DNA from: a virus | Length of the DNA stretch: 64,000 nt | Virus record (IMG/VR): IMGVR_UViG_3300006923_000020 | Span: 1 to 64,000 of that record | Strand: one strand, 5' to 3' | Translations under genes and position numbers: made by a program | In this document: one piece after another, positions 42,616-52,800 of the stretch | How positions within the stretch are numbered: the stretch's first letter is position 1 | Layout of the letters: every line of letters begins with the position of its first letter | Notes under the pieces: generated by a model | What the model was told of the DNA's origin: nothing | Databases searched by the model: none | What the model saw: only the letters and a program-made list of their open reading frames with translations

Positions 42616-45486
42616 CTATGCGGACAATCTCGGAATCTGGAAATCAAAGTCGATGAGGATGTAGTTAATCCCTGTCTTTGGAAAGACAAGAACCTTGATC
42701 CACACAGTATCTCCCGTCTGCTTTACGCTAAGAGCATACCATGCATGAGTCCACTCATTGTTCTCGTCCAAAGAATCGACGATGATTCCGTTTTCGCGAT
42801 CTTCATCCAAAAGATCGCCCATATACTCACGTATAGACGCGATGCCACCCGGAGCCACGTATCGAACACCTGGGCGCTGATTTCCGGATCCAACACCACC
42901 GAATCGATCTTCCATCTTGGTTCGATAGCGGCGTCGGATATAGTTTCGAATTTCAAAAACATTCAAATCCGTCAATGCAAGATTCGCATCTTGGACATGT
43001 GTACTGAATCCCCTGACAAACCTCCACCCTTTTCCGTGGGGTTCGCCGTAGAGAAGGCGACCATCCAACGCATCTTTTATATCCAGAGGTTCTTGTGGGT
43101 CCCAATCGCCATAACGCTGGACAAGCTCACTGCCTTTGACAAACTTGAGAGTAATGGGTTCACCTAAGTCAGTACCCATCATCGTCCCTGCCGCGGCAGC
43201 GGCAAGTGCCCATTCGTCCAAGAGCTTGGTTTCACCACCGCTGTTGCTGCGTCGTAACTGCTGTCCTGTCAAAGCCAAACGCGGTTCATTTGCTTCTCTC
43301 ACGATGTCCAAAAGACCTTTTGGGAAAACCTTGTTTGCAAAGGTTCCTGCGCGAAGAGGCAATGCCATCCCCATAAACCCAATGCGTTCACCCTTATTGT
43401 CCTCACAATCCAGGAGATGAGTCTTGAATAGGTTGTGGAGAGTAAAGATGTCGTCTGTAGCCCAATTCGGCTTATCTTGCGAAGCTGCGAGAACTTCAAC
43501 TCGAATATCTCTGTTTTTCAAGAGAGTATCCATGCCGTGTTCCCAAGAAATGGGATACCCAGGAAGAGTTGCTACCGATGGTTTTTGAACGATGGATGTT
43601 CCAACTTCACCACCCGAGAAACGCCGAAACAAATCTTTATTGTCTTCAGGTTGCGCAGAGCCTATCATCGTGTTCCAGGCTGCAGAAACGGCTGTGGTGC
43701 CTGTAGAGCCAGGACCAACTGCCCGATCTGCAGTGAAGTGACCTATTGAGTTTGCGATAAGATCAAGCATAGACTTCAGATTATCGCGAACAGGGAACCC
43801 AAGACTGGTGTTTCCCGGCCCTTGTATAAGCTGCGATCCACGAACAAACTCAACAACACTGTCAATAGCGTGTGCTTTTACCAGGGGATCCACTGTAAGA
43901 GTGTCTGTGCCTGTGTCGTTACCAGTGACACGAACAGTCTCTTCATTAGCATCACCCGGCTCAATACGAATCAGATATGTTACTCCACCAGCCGTCGTGG
44001 GGAAGTCGTCGGAAACTTCCAAAGACAGTGTGGTGTCGCCAGTGACAACGGCTGTATCTATGGCAGAGCGACGATCTTGCCCATAATGGTCGGATAAAAT
44101 CCCAAAGTCTAAATCTTTGGTGAGATAGCCGGAACTCACACCATGGCCAATCGTCGAGAAAATTCCGGCTATCCCATCAAGTTTCTTCTCCAGATCCCCT
44201 AGCGTGGGGTATAAGGTCAAATCTAGCGAAATAATTGTGGTAACACCACCACCATCTCGTTTTTGAATCTTGAGCGATGTGGCCGCGCCATCGGTTCCGC
44301 CTATTTCCATATAGACATCAGTAATAGCAAAGACCTTCCACTTCAGTCCGGTGAGGTCTGTTCCCGATGGCAATCCAAGTCCGGGACGCATCAAAGAAAT
44401 AGTAGTAGCCGTGTTGGTGAGAATTTTAAAGCACTTACCCAGAACCGGGGCTTGGGCGGGAACAAGACTACTTACTTCAGTAACAATGAGCCATCTGTTG
44501 GGCATCAGTGCGGCAGGCACTGTGGTCATCCCACTCCCACCATCCAGGGATGTATTGGTGGCCACCCCTGTTGCTGTTCCTTCTACTGCACCATTATCTA
44601 CAGCCTGTGGTATCACCCAGTTTGCAGGGATATTCCATGTTCCTAGTGGGCCACCACCTGTTGGGTCAAATTTGACATGGAATGGTGTCTTTCTCAATCC
44701 ACCATAAGGAGTCTTGGCAACCTGAACGCGCTTCGATTTTTTTGTCTGAAGCTCGTAGCTTTGGCTAAGGGGTTGTCGTCCGTGCTCAATCTCGTTGTCA
44801 TTTCCATCTGTACCCCAAGGAATAGCCGTCAGTTTCGCTTGAGGAGTAAGAATACGAATAGTAGAAGTGCTATCAGGCAGTACATCCCAATCTTGATCAT
44901 CACGTAATTCCAGCTTCGCTCTACTTGTTGTGAGATCAGTGGAGGCTTGAATAAAACGCTGCTGTCCTTTGCCCGTCCCACCCAAAACCTCGGCAACAAG
45001 ATTATTTAGCTCTCCCGTCGCGAAACTGAATGTGGGAGTACTGATGTTTACAAATGCTGGTGTAATCGGATCAGTTGTATCATCACGCTTTGCCGCATAA
45101 GCAGCGGATACTTGCACTGTCGGAAAAGTGAGAGCCTTTACTTGCGATTGCTCAGGATCTCGAACAACCCAGTATTCTGCCTGCGTTGTTCTGTTCGGTT
45201 TGTAGATGTAAACAACATCAGCACCGCCTTCTACTCTTGTATCCTTTGAAGGATCCATGAGAATCTTGACAAGATTCGATGCATCTGATTGACCAAACAC
45301 GGAATGCGCCGTCTTTGACTCAACAAAGACATGCGTTACACCCGGTTGCCCCCCAGGAGCTTCTGCTATTCCTCCCGCCACTCGGGTTTCATCAACCCCC
45401 GGCTGCACCATACCAGATAAATCAACGTAGACTTCCGCGCCGGGATGTCGAATAACTTTGTTATGAAACAGAACTCGATCTGACAT
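42616..45486 (-). CDS. Tail sheath protein
   Basis: 956 residues, about twice the usual length. The N-terminus (FHNKVIRHPGAEVYVDLSGMVQPG) and the C-terminal region (VFEIRNYIRRRYRTKMEDRFGG... RYVAPGGIASIREYMGDLLDEDRENGIIVDSLDENNEW...KVLVFPKTGINYILIDFDFQI) are typical of contractile sheath subunits. The extra length includes an inserted beta module near residues 490-560 (LSLEVSDDFPTTAGGVTYLIRIEPGDANEETVRVTG...DPLVKAHAIDSVVEF) shared with the 878-residue baseplate protein. It contracts to drive the tube. Followed by a strong terminator. Confidence 0.88.
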   Translation of the reverse strand: MSDRVLFHNKVIRHPGAEVYVDLSGMVQPGVDETRVAGGIAEAPGGQPGVTHVFVESKTAHSVFGQSDASNLVKILMDPSKDTRVEGGADVVYIYKPNRTTQAEYWVVRDPEQSQVKALTFPTVQVSAAYAAKRDDTTDPITPAFVNISTPTFSFATGELNNLVAEVLGGTGKGQQRFIQASTDLTTSRAKLELRDDQDWDVLPDSTSTIRILTPQAKLTAIPWGTDGNDNEIEHGRQPLSQSYELQTKKSKRVQVAKTPYGGLRKTPFHVKFDPTGGGPLGTWNIPANWVIPQAVDNGAVEGTATGVATNTSLDGGSGMTTVPAALMPNRWLIVTEVSSLVPAQAPVLGKCFKILTNTATTISLMRPGLGLPSGTDLTGLKWKVFAITDVYMEIGGTDGAATSLKIQKRDGGGVTTIISLDLTLYPTLGDLEKKLDGIAGIFSTIGHGVSSGYLTKDLDFGILSDHYGQDRRSAIDTAVVTGDTTLSLEVSDDFPTTAGGVTYLIRIEPGDANEETVRVTGNDTGTDTLTVDPLVKAHAIDSVVEFVRGSQLIQGPGNTSLGFPVRDNLKSMLDLIANSIGHFTADRAVGPGSTGTTAVSAAWNTMIGSAQPEDNKDLFRRFSGGEVGTSIVQKPSVATLPGYPISWEHGMDTLLKNRDIRVEVLAASQDKPNWATDDIFTLHNLFKTHLLDCEDNKGERIGFMGMALPLRAGTFANKVFPKGLLDIVREANEPRLALTGQQLRRSNSGGETKLLDEWALAAAAAGTMMGTDLGEPITLKFVKGSELVQRYGDWDPQEPLDIKDALDGRLLYGEPHGKGWRFVRGFSTHVQDANLALTDLNVFEIRNYIRRRYRTKMEDRFGGVGSGNQRPGVRYVAPGGIASIREYMGDLLDEDRENGIIVDSLDENNEWTHAWYALSVKQTGDTVWIKVLVFPKTGINYILIDFDFQIPRLSA

Positions 45487-45777
45487 TGCATTTCCCTATC
45501 TTATAGAACTTCTTCGCGAAAGCTGAGGGCACTCTTATAGTTGATGTGAGACTACACAAAAGCCACTTCGCTTTCAATTTATCAGATTCTTGTGCATAAA
45601 AGTAATTTACATAAAAAAATACACTCCCCCATAGAGACTTTCCTTCTCTCCCAATTTATTTGCAGCGTTTTGGGGGTTGTCGAAAAATCTTTAGACTCTA
45701 AAGATTTTCTTTGAGAAAAAAGCAACTCTCTTTAGAGAAATGTACAAAATCGATCTTATCAAAATACAGAGATAATG
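45487..45777. other. Intergenic region upstream of the sheath gene
   Basis: 290 nt without a gene. It holds a palindrome copy (45686-45706) about 200 nt upstream of the sheath ATG, leaving room for a separate promoter and leader, unlike most sites. No convincing -35/-10 pair was identified by eye. Confidence 0.5.
45686..45706. repeat. Dispersed 21-bp palindrome (perfect, C centre)
   Basis: Flanked by A-run and T-run giving a longer dyad. Located in the widest late-gene gap, before the sheath gene. Confidence 0.92.
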
Positions 45778-46713
45778 CTACTTCACAGTTGTATCTGGAT
45801 CGATAGGGGCAGGCGCCTGGGCTTCTGCAGTAAAGTTTAGATCGTGGATTTCAATCGTCCCATCTGGTCTTCTCGTCGCCAAATCCATATCAAAAATAAA
45901 TTTAGCAATTGTTGCCTCTACTTCTACATCAACATCAAAGTGGAGGAAATTTAAGACCATTTTTTGTTCATACGCCGTTATGTTCCCTGTTGGCATTGTC
46001 ACCATTCTTGGCTTTACACCAGAAGAAGACAAGTGAAGGTCTTGTACAGAGTTTCGCTCCAAAAGATTTCGAAATCTGCGAAAGATACTTTTTAGAACAG
46101 AGTGGTAGATGAGAGTTTTTTCATAGTTTCCTGTAATGAATGATATCGTAATCGTGTGAGTGTCTCCCACCGCACGACCCAAAAGCCTTTGCTTGTCGAT
46201 ATCCCAAATGGGTTGCGGGTCTTCAAAGGAAACAAACTGCTCATCACCCATAGATCCCGACTCGCGCTGCTGCCACAAGTTCTTTTCTCGCGGAGCAAAT
46301 TGACGAACCTTGTCTCCGGCCTCTCCCATACCTTTTGTGTTTGGTCCTGGATTCCCCTCACTTACATATGTGACTCCATAGAAATCATAAAAAGCATCGT
46401 CATAATCATCGTTCCCAGGCGAAGGGTAGGGCATACGTCGATTGTCTGTCGCAATATCATTGAGAGGGGATGCTTCCGAAGACTCATCCTCACCATCCAC
46501 TTCAACAACAATAAAAGGTAGACTCGGAGCTTTCTGAGGCCACCCCATTACAACGCTAATGTTTTCATCCCCTTCTATCATACGTTTGTATCTTTCCTGA
46601 CGTTCAGGAGGAAGTTGTCGAAGCTTATTATTGAGCATGACCGTTAGATTTTGCGCATAATACATCCACGCATATTCAACAAATTGCAAAATTGTAAACT
46701 GGGGCATACTCAT
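45778..46713 (-). CDS. Neck/tail-completion-type virion protein
   Basis: 311 residues, upstream of the sheath. Helical N-terminus (FTILQFVEYAWMYYAQNLTVMLNNKLRQLPPERQERYKRM) and a beta-rich C-terminal half (THTITISFITGNYEKTLIYHSVLKSIFRRFRNLLERN; VVLNFLHFDVDVEVEATIAKF-like text). The start overlaps the preceding stop (ATGA). Position between connector-like proteins and sheath suggests a tail terminator or neck protein. Confidence 0.55.
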   Translation of the reverse strand: MSMPQFTILQFVEYAWMYYAQNLTVMLNNKLRQLPPERQERYKRMIEGDENISVVMGWPQKAPSLPFIVVEVDGEDESSEASPLNDIATDNRRMPYPSPGNDDYDDAFYDFYGVTYVSEGNPGPNTKGMGEAGDKVRQFAPREKNLWQQRESGSMGDEQFVSFEDPQPIWDIDKQRLLGRAVGDTHTITISFITGNYEKTLIYHSVLKSIFRRFRNLLERNSVQDLHLSSSGVKPRMVTMPTGNITAYEQKMVLNFLHFDVDVEVEATIAKFIFDMDLATRRPDGTIEIHDLNFTAEAQAPAPIDPDTTVK

Positions 46714-47162
46714 AGTTTTTCACCACCAATCTCAGGAATGTTCCCAGAACCAAAGTTTCCACTTTTGGTATAGGCGTATCTGCGAAGAGTCAAAAGAACA
46801 GCCTCTTTTGCTTGTTCCTCAGCCTCGCGTCGAATGTTATCATCTATTTGGTCTTCGTTGTCGAAGGAATCATCGACAAATGTACCCAAACCCGTTAGAT
46901 CGGAGATCTGCTGTTCTTGGGAATCAGGACCAGAAGTTAAACCCGTCAAGTTGTTCAAAATGCCTTCTGAAGGGTCTAAAAAGAAATTATCAACATCAAA
47001 TGTTTCATTTGCCTGGACGAGGTCCTCTTGCTCTTCTCGTTCCTCTATTTCACTTATTTCACTTAAGGCTTCAGGTAGATTATCAAGAAATAAATTCCAT
47101 TTCTCCAAAGCCGTGCGAAGAGCACGAGAGAGCATATTATTTCGATTTACAACATTGCTCAT
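46710..47162 (-). CDS. Acidic hypothetical virion-region protein
   Basis: 150 residues: a short helical N-terminus (MLSRALRTALEKWNLFLDNLPEAL), a long acidic disordered middle (EEREEQEDLVQANETFDVDNFFLD), and a helical C-terminus (RREAEEQAKEAVLLTLRRYAY). Coupled to the next gene by ATGA. Possible connector accessory; not recognised. Confidence 0.5.
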   Translation of the reverse strand: MSNVVNRNNMLSRALRTALEKWNLFLDNLPEALSEISEIEEREEQEDLVQANETFDVDNFFLDPSEGILNNLTGLTSGPDSQEQQISDLTGLGTFVDDSFDNEDQIDDNIRREAEEQAKEAVLLTLRRYAYTKSGNFGSGNIPEIGGEKL

Positions 47163-47166
47163 CTTC

Positions 47167-47982
47167 TTATCTACTCGGCTCTACAGAAGGAAGCGTCATA
47201 AAAGCATCCTTGTTGCTATGGTTGCCTCTTGTCGCATTGCTTACACGATCTTGCCAAGGTGGACGAATTTGTTTTTTCTTGGGATTTACTTGCAAGGCTA
47301 TCTTTCTCATTAGCGCAGATGGTCCGATTAATTTCATTCCATCAAAATTTTGTGTTGGTGTCGCCCAACATATGTATTCGGGGTACGCCTTGTATTTAAT
47401 TGTGTATTTTTTACCCACTGCTGGACCCGCAACCCATTCAATATATCGTCCCTTTAGCACATAGCAGGCAGGCTCATAATAAACTCCGTCCTCATCCTCT
47501 ACCCAAATAGCCTTTTCTTCCCCCGCCTCCCACTCTAAAACATCTGAATTGTCGGGTGTATCGTCGTATCGAATAGAGTAAGTAGACTTTTTCCCCCGAA
47601 CCAAAACCATAGGCTGAACAGGAACTGGTATTCTTATTGTAATACGATCAAAATCACTAATGTCTCTTGGGTGCGTTCCCATGGATAAGAACATGTCACC
47701 CTGTTGAACCCATCCAATATCTTGCAGGTCTTTTCTAAAGGAAACATTTGATATAATTCCTCGTAATTCAGCGGCCCCTCTCCAAAGATATCCAAAACCA
47801 CTGCATCTATCGCATGTTGGATCTGAATGTCCTACCGCACCTTCTTTTGGACTCAACATCATACATGGACACGGCACTCCGATCTCATGAACAAAAGGTG
47901 TGCTTCTAGCACCATGAAATCCCTCCATTCCCTCGAAATCAAAATCAGTAGCAAATCCACCTGTATCCATCACATGTGTCAT
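47167..47982 (-). CDS. Head-tail connector-type protein with Cys cluster
   Basis: 271 residues. An N-terminal cluster CPCMML...CDRCSGFGYLWRG resembles a zinc-bound treble-clef or DnaJ-type knuckle; the remainder is beta-rich (DRITIRIPVPVQPMVLVRGKKSTYSIRYDD; VYYEPACYVLKGRYIEWVAGPAVGKKYTIKYKAYPEYICW). GAGGAA precedes the ATG. Position two genes downstream of the portal fits a neck or connector protein. Confidence 0.55.
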   Translation of the reverse strand: MTHVMDTGGFATDFDFEGMEGFHGARSTPFVHEIGVPCPCMMLSPKEGAVGHSDPTCDRCSGFGYLWRGAAELRGIISNVSFRKDLQDIGWVQQGDMFLSMGTHPRDISDFDRITIRIPVPVQPMVLVRGKKSTYSIRYDDTPDNSDVLEWEAGEEKAIWVEDEDGVYYEPACYVLKGRYIEWVAGPAVGKKYTIKYKAYPEYICWATPTQNFDGMKLIGPSALMRKIALQVNPKKKQIRPPWQDRVSNATRGNHSNKDAFMTLPSVEPSR

Positions 47983-48014
47983 TATGAAGTTTCCTCAAAA
48001 CAATATAGATAAAG

Positions 48015-49349
48015 CTAAATGCTCTTTATCTGTAGACTGTTCTGATTCTGTCTTTGTTTCATCATATTTGTAAACTTATAAAGATCTTGAGAATCCCAAG
48101 CAAAATCCATAGAAAGCATATTTTCAACCATATACTGAAGAGCATATGTCAATGTCAGTGCTAAAAATGGAGCAGAATTATTTAAGAACGCACTCTCACT
48201 GCCAACATCTTCTAACTTGTCGGGTATGTAGGGATTATCAATAGATTTAAAAGTAAAAATGCCTTGATCCAACATATCCTCTCTACCCAAATCGGGCACT
48301 ACCTCTTTCAATAAAAAACTGTGAAGATATTCAATCATTTTCATATTGAGTCTGTCGCCCATTGACTCATGGGCAATTCGATAAATACCCCCATTTAAAC
48401 AATATTTGTAAAATGTTGGCCCCACGACTGTCATCCAAAACGATCCTGCCAACCATGGCTCATAACCCTCATCACTCCCTGGCTTTCTACCCAGTATCTC
48501 CACTCCCGCAAACCATGCTGCACTGTAGCTGCTTGGGGGTGTCATTGTGCTAAATGGCATATAAGCCCAAGTGTACTGAGCTAAATAAGCGGATCCTAAA
48601 GATACCTCTGCTGGTGTGATTTGAAGTGATTGTATTTTCTCGCTTGCCCAAATTGAGATCTGCTCTCCTGCTATCCCAAGCTCTTTTGTATCTCGTTCTA
48701 GTGTCTCCAAAAATGCCAATGTCAGTATTTTTAAAGCACTCTTATGATTCTTTTTTTCAATATTTCCCATTTTTGGGATATGCAATAATAAGTTTTCTTG
48801 AATTATTTGGCGGAACCTTTCACTACCCAAATCCTCTGAGAAAGAAGAAGTAATCATACTCGATATCAAAGAAGGGTTTTGCACTAATAGATCTACGGGT
48901 TTCTCATCTTCTCCTTCATCTAATATTGATGAAGCAAATGGTGTACCTCTTCCAATACTCTCGGCACTTAGTCGGCTCGATTCGTACTCTGAAAACAACC
49001 GAAGAGCATCGTCTTCATCATATTGACTACCTAACGCCGACAACTCAGACCCATCCATCCCTGTATCACCCAGAGCCATTTGGCTACTGTCATCGTCTTC
49101 TTGTGGCCTTATCTGTAATGCTCCCTCTTCTTGTCCACCTGATTCATTATCCACCGGCACCCATTCGCCCGGAGCCACTTTCTTGAAATCCCCATCAGTC
49201 CAATGATGGACTTCTCCTATTGCAGCCTCGTCTTTTCCAAACGATCCTCCTACCGGAGAGAAGGGATTGCCTTGTCCTGTTGTAGAACTACTTCCACTTT
49301 CCTGTGATGTTTGAATGGTCGAATTTTGTTCCGGTTGCGGTGGTAGCAT
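48015..49349 (-). CDS. Virion protein with disordered N-terminus and GALQIRP motif
   Basis: 444 residues, unrecognised. The N-terminal 170 residues are polar and disordered, containing VHHWTDGDFKKVAPGEWVPV (a short W-x-DG...PGxWVPV motif I associate with phage head-region proteins, from memory only) and GALQIRPQEDD, which recurs in the giant protein. The C-terminal 270 residues look like a helical folded domain with many aromatic residues. The Shine-Dalgarno is weak. A capsid-internal or assembly role is plausible. Confidence 0.5.
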   Translation of the reverse strand: MLPPQPEQNSTIQTSQESGSSSTTGQGNPFSPVGGSFGKDEAAIGEVHHWTDGDFKKVAPGEWVPVDNESGGQEEGALQIRPQEDDDSSQMALGDTGMDGSELSALGSQYDEDDALRLFSEYESSRLSAESIGRGTPFASSILDEGEDEKPVDLLVQNPSLISSMITSSFSEDLGSERFRQIIQENLLLHIPKMGNIEKKNHKSALKILTLAFLETLERDTKELGIAGEQISIWASEKIQSLQITPAEVSLGSAYLAQYTWAYMPFSTMTPPSSYSAAWFAGVEILGRKPGSDEGYEPWLAGSFWMTVVGPTFYKYCLNGGIYRIAHESMGDRLNMKMIEYLHSFLLKEVVPDLGREDMLDQGIFTFKSIDNPYIPDKLEDVGSESAFLNNSAPFLALTLTYALQYMVENMLSMDFAWDSQDLYKFTNMMKQRQNQNSLQIKSI

Positions 49350-49431
49350 GGATGTCTCACTATATTTTTTTCAAAACAATGCCGAGAAACAAACCCATAA
49401 TACCTACTGTTTTTTTCAATTAGCAAGCAAT

Positions 49432-49887
49432 TTAGATTTCTTTCACACAAAGAGATTTGGACGCACCAGGAAAAGCAAGGGGAAGCTCAAACTTCTGTGT
49501 CGCAAAATATCTTTCCCAAAGAAACTGAAAAACTTTCTCTTCAAACGAAGAAAGTGTCACTAACTTTGGAAGAACCCCCTCGGGGCTTATTTCTATAATC
49601 GGCTTATTGTCATGCCTGTTGATTATCAACTTCGTTGTCTTTAATTTCTCGTCGCGAAATAATGCTTGGATCAATAAGTTTGCAAATGTCCCCGGATGTA
49701 TATCCGTATTCATCTTCCAATACGGTGCCTTCTCTCGAGGGTGAATTCGAAAGTAAACTTCTCCCTTGAAAACAAAGTCAACACACCCCACCTCCTCCAT
49801 AACCTCCTCAGTGCTTTCTAAGGATGACCAAATATCCGAAGGTTTACTAGGTAATATATAGAGGTCCCGTGACTTTCGTTTAATCAT
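49432..49887 (-). CDS. Hypothetical protein after the portal
   Basis: 151 residues from ATG 49887, 8 nt past the portal TGA; a longer in-frame reading to 50022 overlaps the portal and is rejected. The body has alternating beta and helical parts (CVDFVFKGEVYFRIHPRE; TFANLLIQALFRDEKLKTTKLIINRHD). No clear Shine-Dalgarno, so it may depend on termination-reinitiation. Unknown function. Confidence 0.5.
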   Translation of the reverse strand: MIKRKSRDLYILPSKPSDIWSSLESTEEVMEEVGCVDFVFKGEVYFRIHPREKAPYWKMNTDIHPGTFANLLIQALFRDEKLKTTKLIINRHDNKPIIEISPEGVLPKLVTLSSFEEKVFQFLWERYFATQKFELPLAFPGASKSLCVKEI

Positions 49888-49894
49888 ATTTTTT

Positions 49895-52800
49895 TCACAT
49901 TTGATTTGGATCGTTTGGATCTGGCACACCACCCAAAGGAGGAATTTTGTTTCTATCCGGATTAGTCTGCATATAAAGCGGAACTGGCTTGGCTTGACCA
50001 TACCCTGGAATTTCATTCTCACCCGCAGTCATATACGCCATTTGCTCCTCACTGGGATCGGGCAACATCTGCCCCTCTTCTTCCAATAAGGTTCTCGCCT
50101 GAATCCAAGCAGGGTTCAAAATCACATTGCCATCCGGACGAGGAGGAAGACCCTCAGATGCACGACCTTCATTAAGTGTCATAAACGCGCTCATCTTCAT
50201 ATTAAGAAGCTCCACGCGCTCTCTCTCAGACAACTCATCCAAACCAACAAAATCGAAATACAACCTCGAATCCAATGGGTCCACTATGTACTTCGTGATT
50301 TGTTTCGATATAAAACGAAGCAGAGGCCGAAGCCCTTTGTCTCGAGAGTGCTTTATTTTCCACTCGTGCTTACTCTCAAACACAGGTGCCCCACCACTCC
50401 CACCACCACTTGTTAAATCAAAACCAACCTCAGATGGATCAATCAAGTAAGACGCGCAAACCTGACGAATCAAATACTCCAGCCAGGACTGGAATTCCAT
50501 CTCCCGATTCGTATGCTGCAGGTCGATGTATTCCATCTGTTCCGCCTGCAATATAGGGGTTCTGAACGAGTTTGAAATGACAATCCCGTTCGCGGCAAAA
50601 GCGTGTAGATCTGTGTTGATAGAAACATCAAACATGTCAACGAAATCAGTTGTTATCTCAATTTCTGAGATAGGAGAGAAGTGATACTCAAGAAGCCAGT
50701 TGGGTGGAGTAATATTTACTTTCTCAAGAAATCGAAGAATGCGGGGGAGACTACACCCATCATCGCCTCGAATTATCGCATTAAGGTCCAACCTTTCTCG
50801 CAGGGTTAGTAATTCGTAATTAGCCTCTTTGTTCTTTTTTTGTATTTTTCTGGCGAAGAAATAAGTTGTTCGCGGAGAAACCCGGCTATGTTTATTCGCC
50901 TCGTTGGGGTTTACTAAATCATCGGGCTGCTTGTGGTCTTGAAGGAATCCAATGTTTTCATAAAAGTAGTCTTTGTCTTTTATGCGAAGAAGCGACTCTT
51001 TCTCTTCGTAATACCGAAGAGGGCCATCTATGACAATTTTTTGTTTTCCTTCCGACAGATTTGTTCGGATTCCAACTGAACTAAGAAGCCACTTCACTTC
51101 CTGACGCAAACTATCATTTGTGATCGTGATTGCGACAAAACGTCCATCTCCTATGTGACCATCGGCAGAGAAGAGTCCTCGGAGAAAAGCAAATTTCAAT
51201 TCATTGGGAAGGGTATACACAAACGGAGGGACGTTTTTCCCTTCAGAGGAAAACTGGAATCCGACTTCTTTTAACCATCTGGCAAAATTGACGTTATTTA
51301 AAACAATTTGAAGTCGCTCAGACGCAACACTCTTGAAACCATATCGTTCTTTGATCTTTTCCTGTTCTTCGGGAGTAATGTGGATATCTTTCAAACGTGC
51401 TGCAGGATCAAAGTCTTTGAGTATGGAAAGATGTCGTTCTCGTATCTCTCTTTCTTTTTCATGGTGATAGAAACAAAGCATTCCTTTATCACTAAAGTAC
51501 CCATCACCAACAGCCCATCCTAGGACTTCCATGAGATCGGGTGTGACTTGTTTTCCGTTGCAGTGTGGAATATTGTCCGGGTTTTGTGGGGATTGTTTGT
51601 TTACAAGAACATAATCCCCTTCTTGAAGATCTTCGAGTCGTTTCCAAACAGGAAGACCATCTCCACCACCTAAAACTCTAAACTTATGATCTGGTGATGA
51701 TTTGATCTCCAATCCACACGCCAGTTTTAGACGACAAAGTTGTTTTTGCTCCTTTGTGCGATAGACCAGACCAGAAGCCCATTCTTTTCCTGTCCAGATT
51801 GTCGCTTCTTTTTCTTCCGTGCCTTCAATATAGTTTTCAAGAGAAACCATCCCTTCTTCTCTTGTCCAGATTGTCGTATCTCCATGAAGACAGTTTTCCA
51901 CACCTGCGATCATGGCATACCAAGCTCTTCTAAAGCTTTCCATTTGGGCCTCGGAAATCTCGTCGCCCTTAATGTTGATCAATCCCTTCGGCGCGGAGTT
52001 GGAGAGAATCACTCCACCACAGGACCACTGGTGCGAGGAATCCTTGATTCTCACATCGTACATTGGGCGCATCTCTTCCATGTCTTCGATAGAAGAAACA
52101 CGAATCCATTGGTAGGAGAGTTCCTCCAGGAAATCCCAACAATCCAGTTTCTGACAGATTTCAATTATTTCATCTCTAGAACATAACTCTTGGCTAGAAT
52201 CATCCGCAAAATTGGCAAGTTTTAGCAAAAGTGTTCTTTCCTCGAAGAATAAAGAACTTATATCGCAATGCTCCTCTAAATGCTTTGCCATTCTTTTTAA
52301 TAGAGGCTTGGGTATATTTTTGTTTCTTATGTAGATCAGAGATTCGGGCAATTCTATGGGGGCTACTTCTAAGCTACGAGCAACAAAATCACCTTCTTGT
52401 ATCTCCGCGATTGGCCTCATGAGTATCTCGCCGCTATCCGTCAGTGCGAGGAACTTATGGTCGGGTGATGTGTGTATCTCAAATCCATCATCAAGTGTTG
52501 TTCGAATGGTTTCTTTTTGCCCCGTAGAGACAACATCAAAAGGAACCCACCTCGATCCATTCCAAACATTTCCGATGGGTGAAAATTCGACATCTGGATT
52601 TACTGGGAGATCTTTGATGTAGAAAACACCTTCGTCAGTAAAAACTCTTGTGTCCTCTCCCACACAACCCTGCTTAAAGAAAGCTCGATTATAAATCTCG
52701 CCCCAAAGCATCCCCAGGACAGCGTTGAGGGCTTTCTCTAGTTCACTGGTTCCGTATCCATTGTTCCAGATATTGGTTTCAGGGTTTCTCACACAGAATG

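Noticed and set aside
49888-50022. N-terminal extension of the gene after the portal
   Set aside because: It runs inside the portal coding sequence in another frame; the ATG at 49887 just past the portal stop is simpler.
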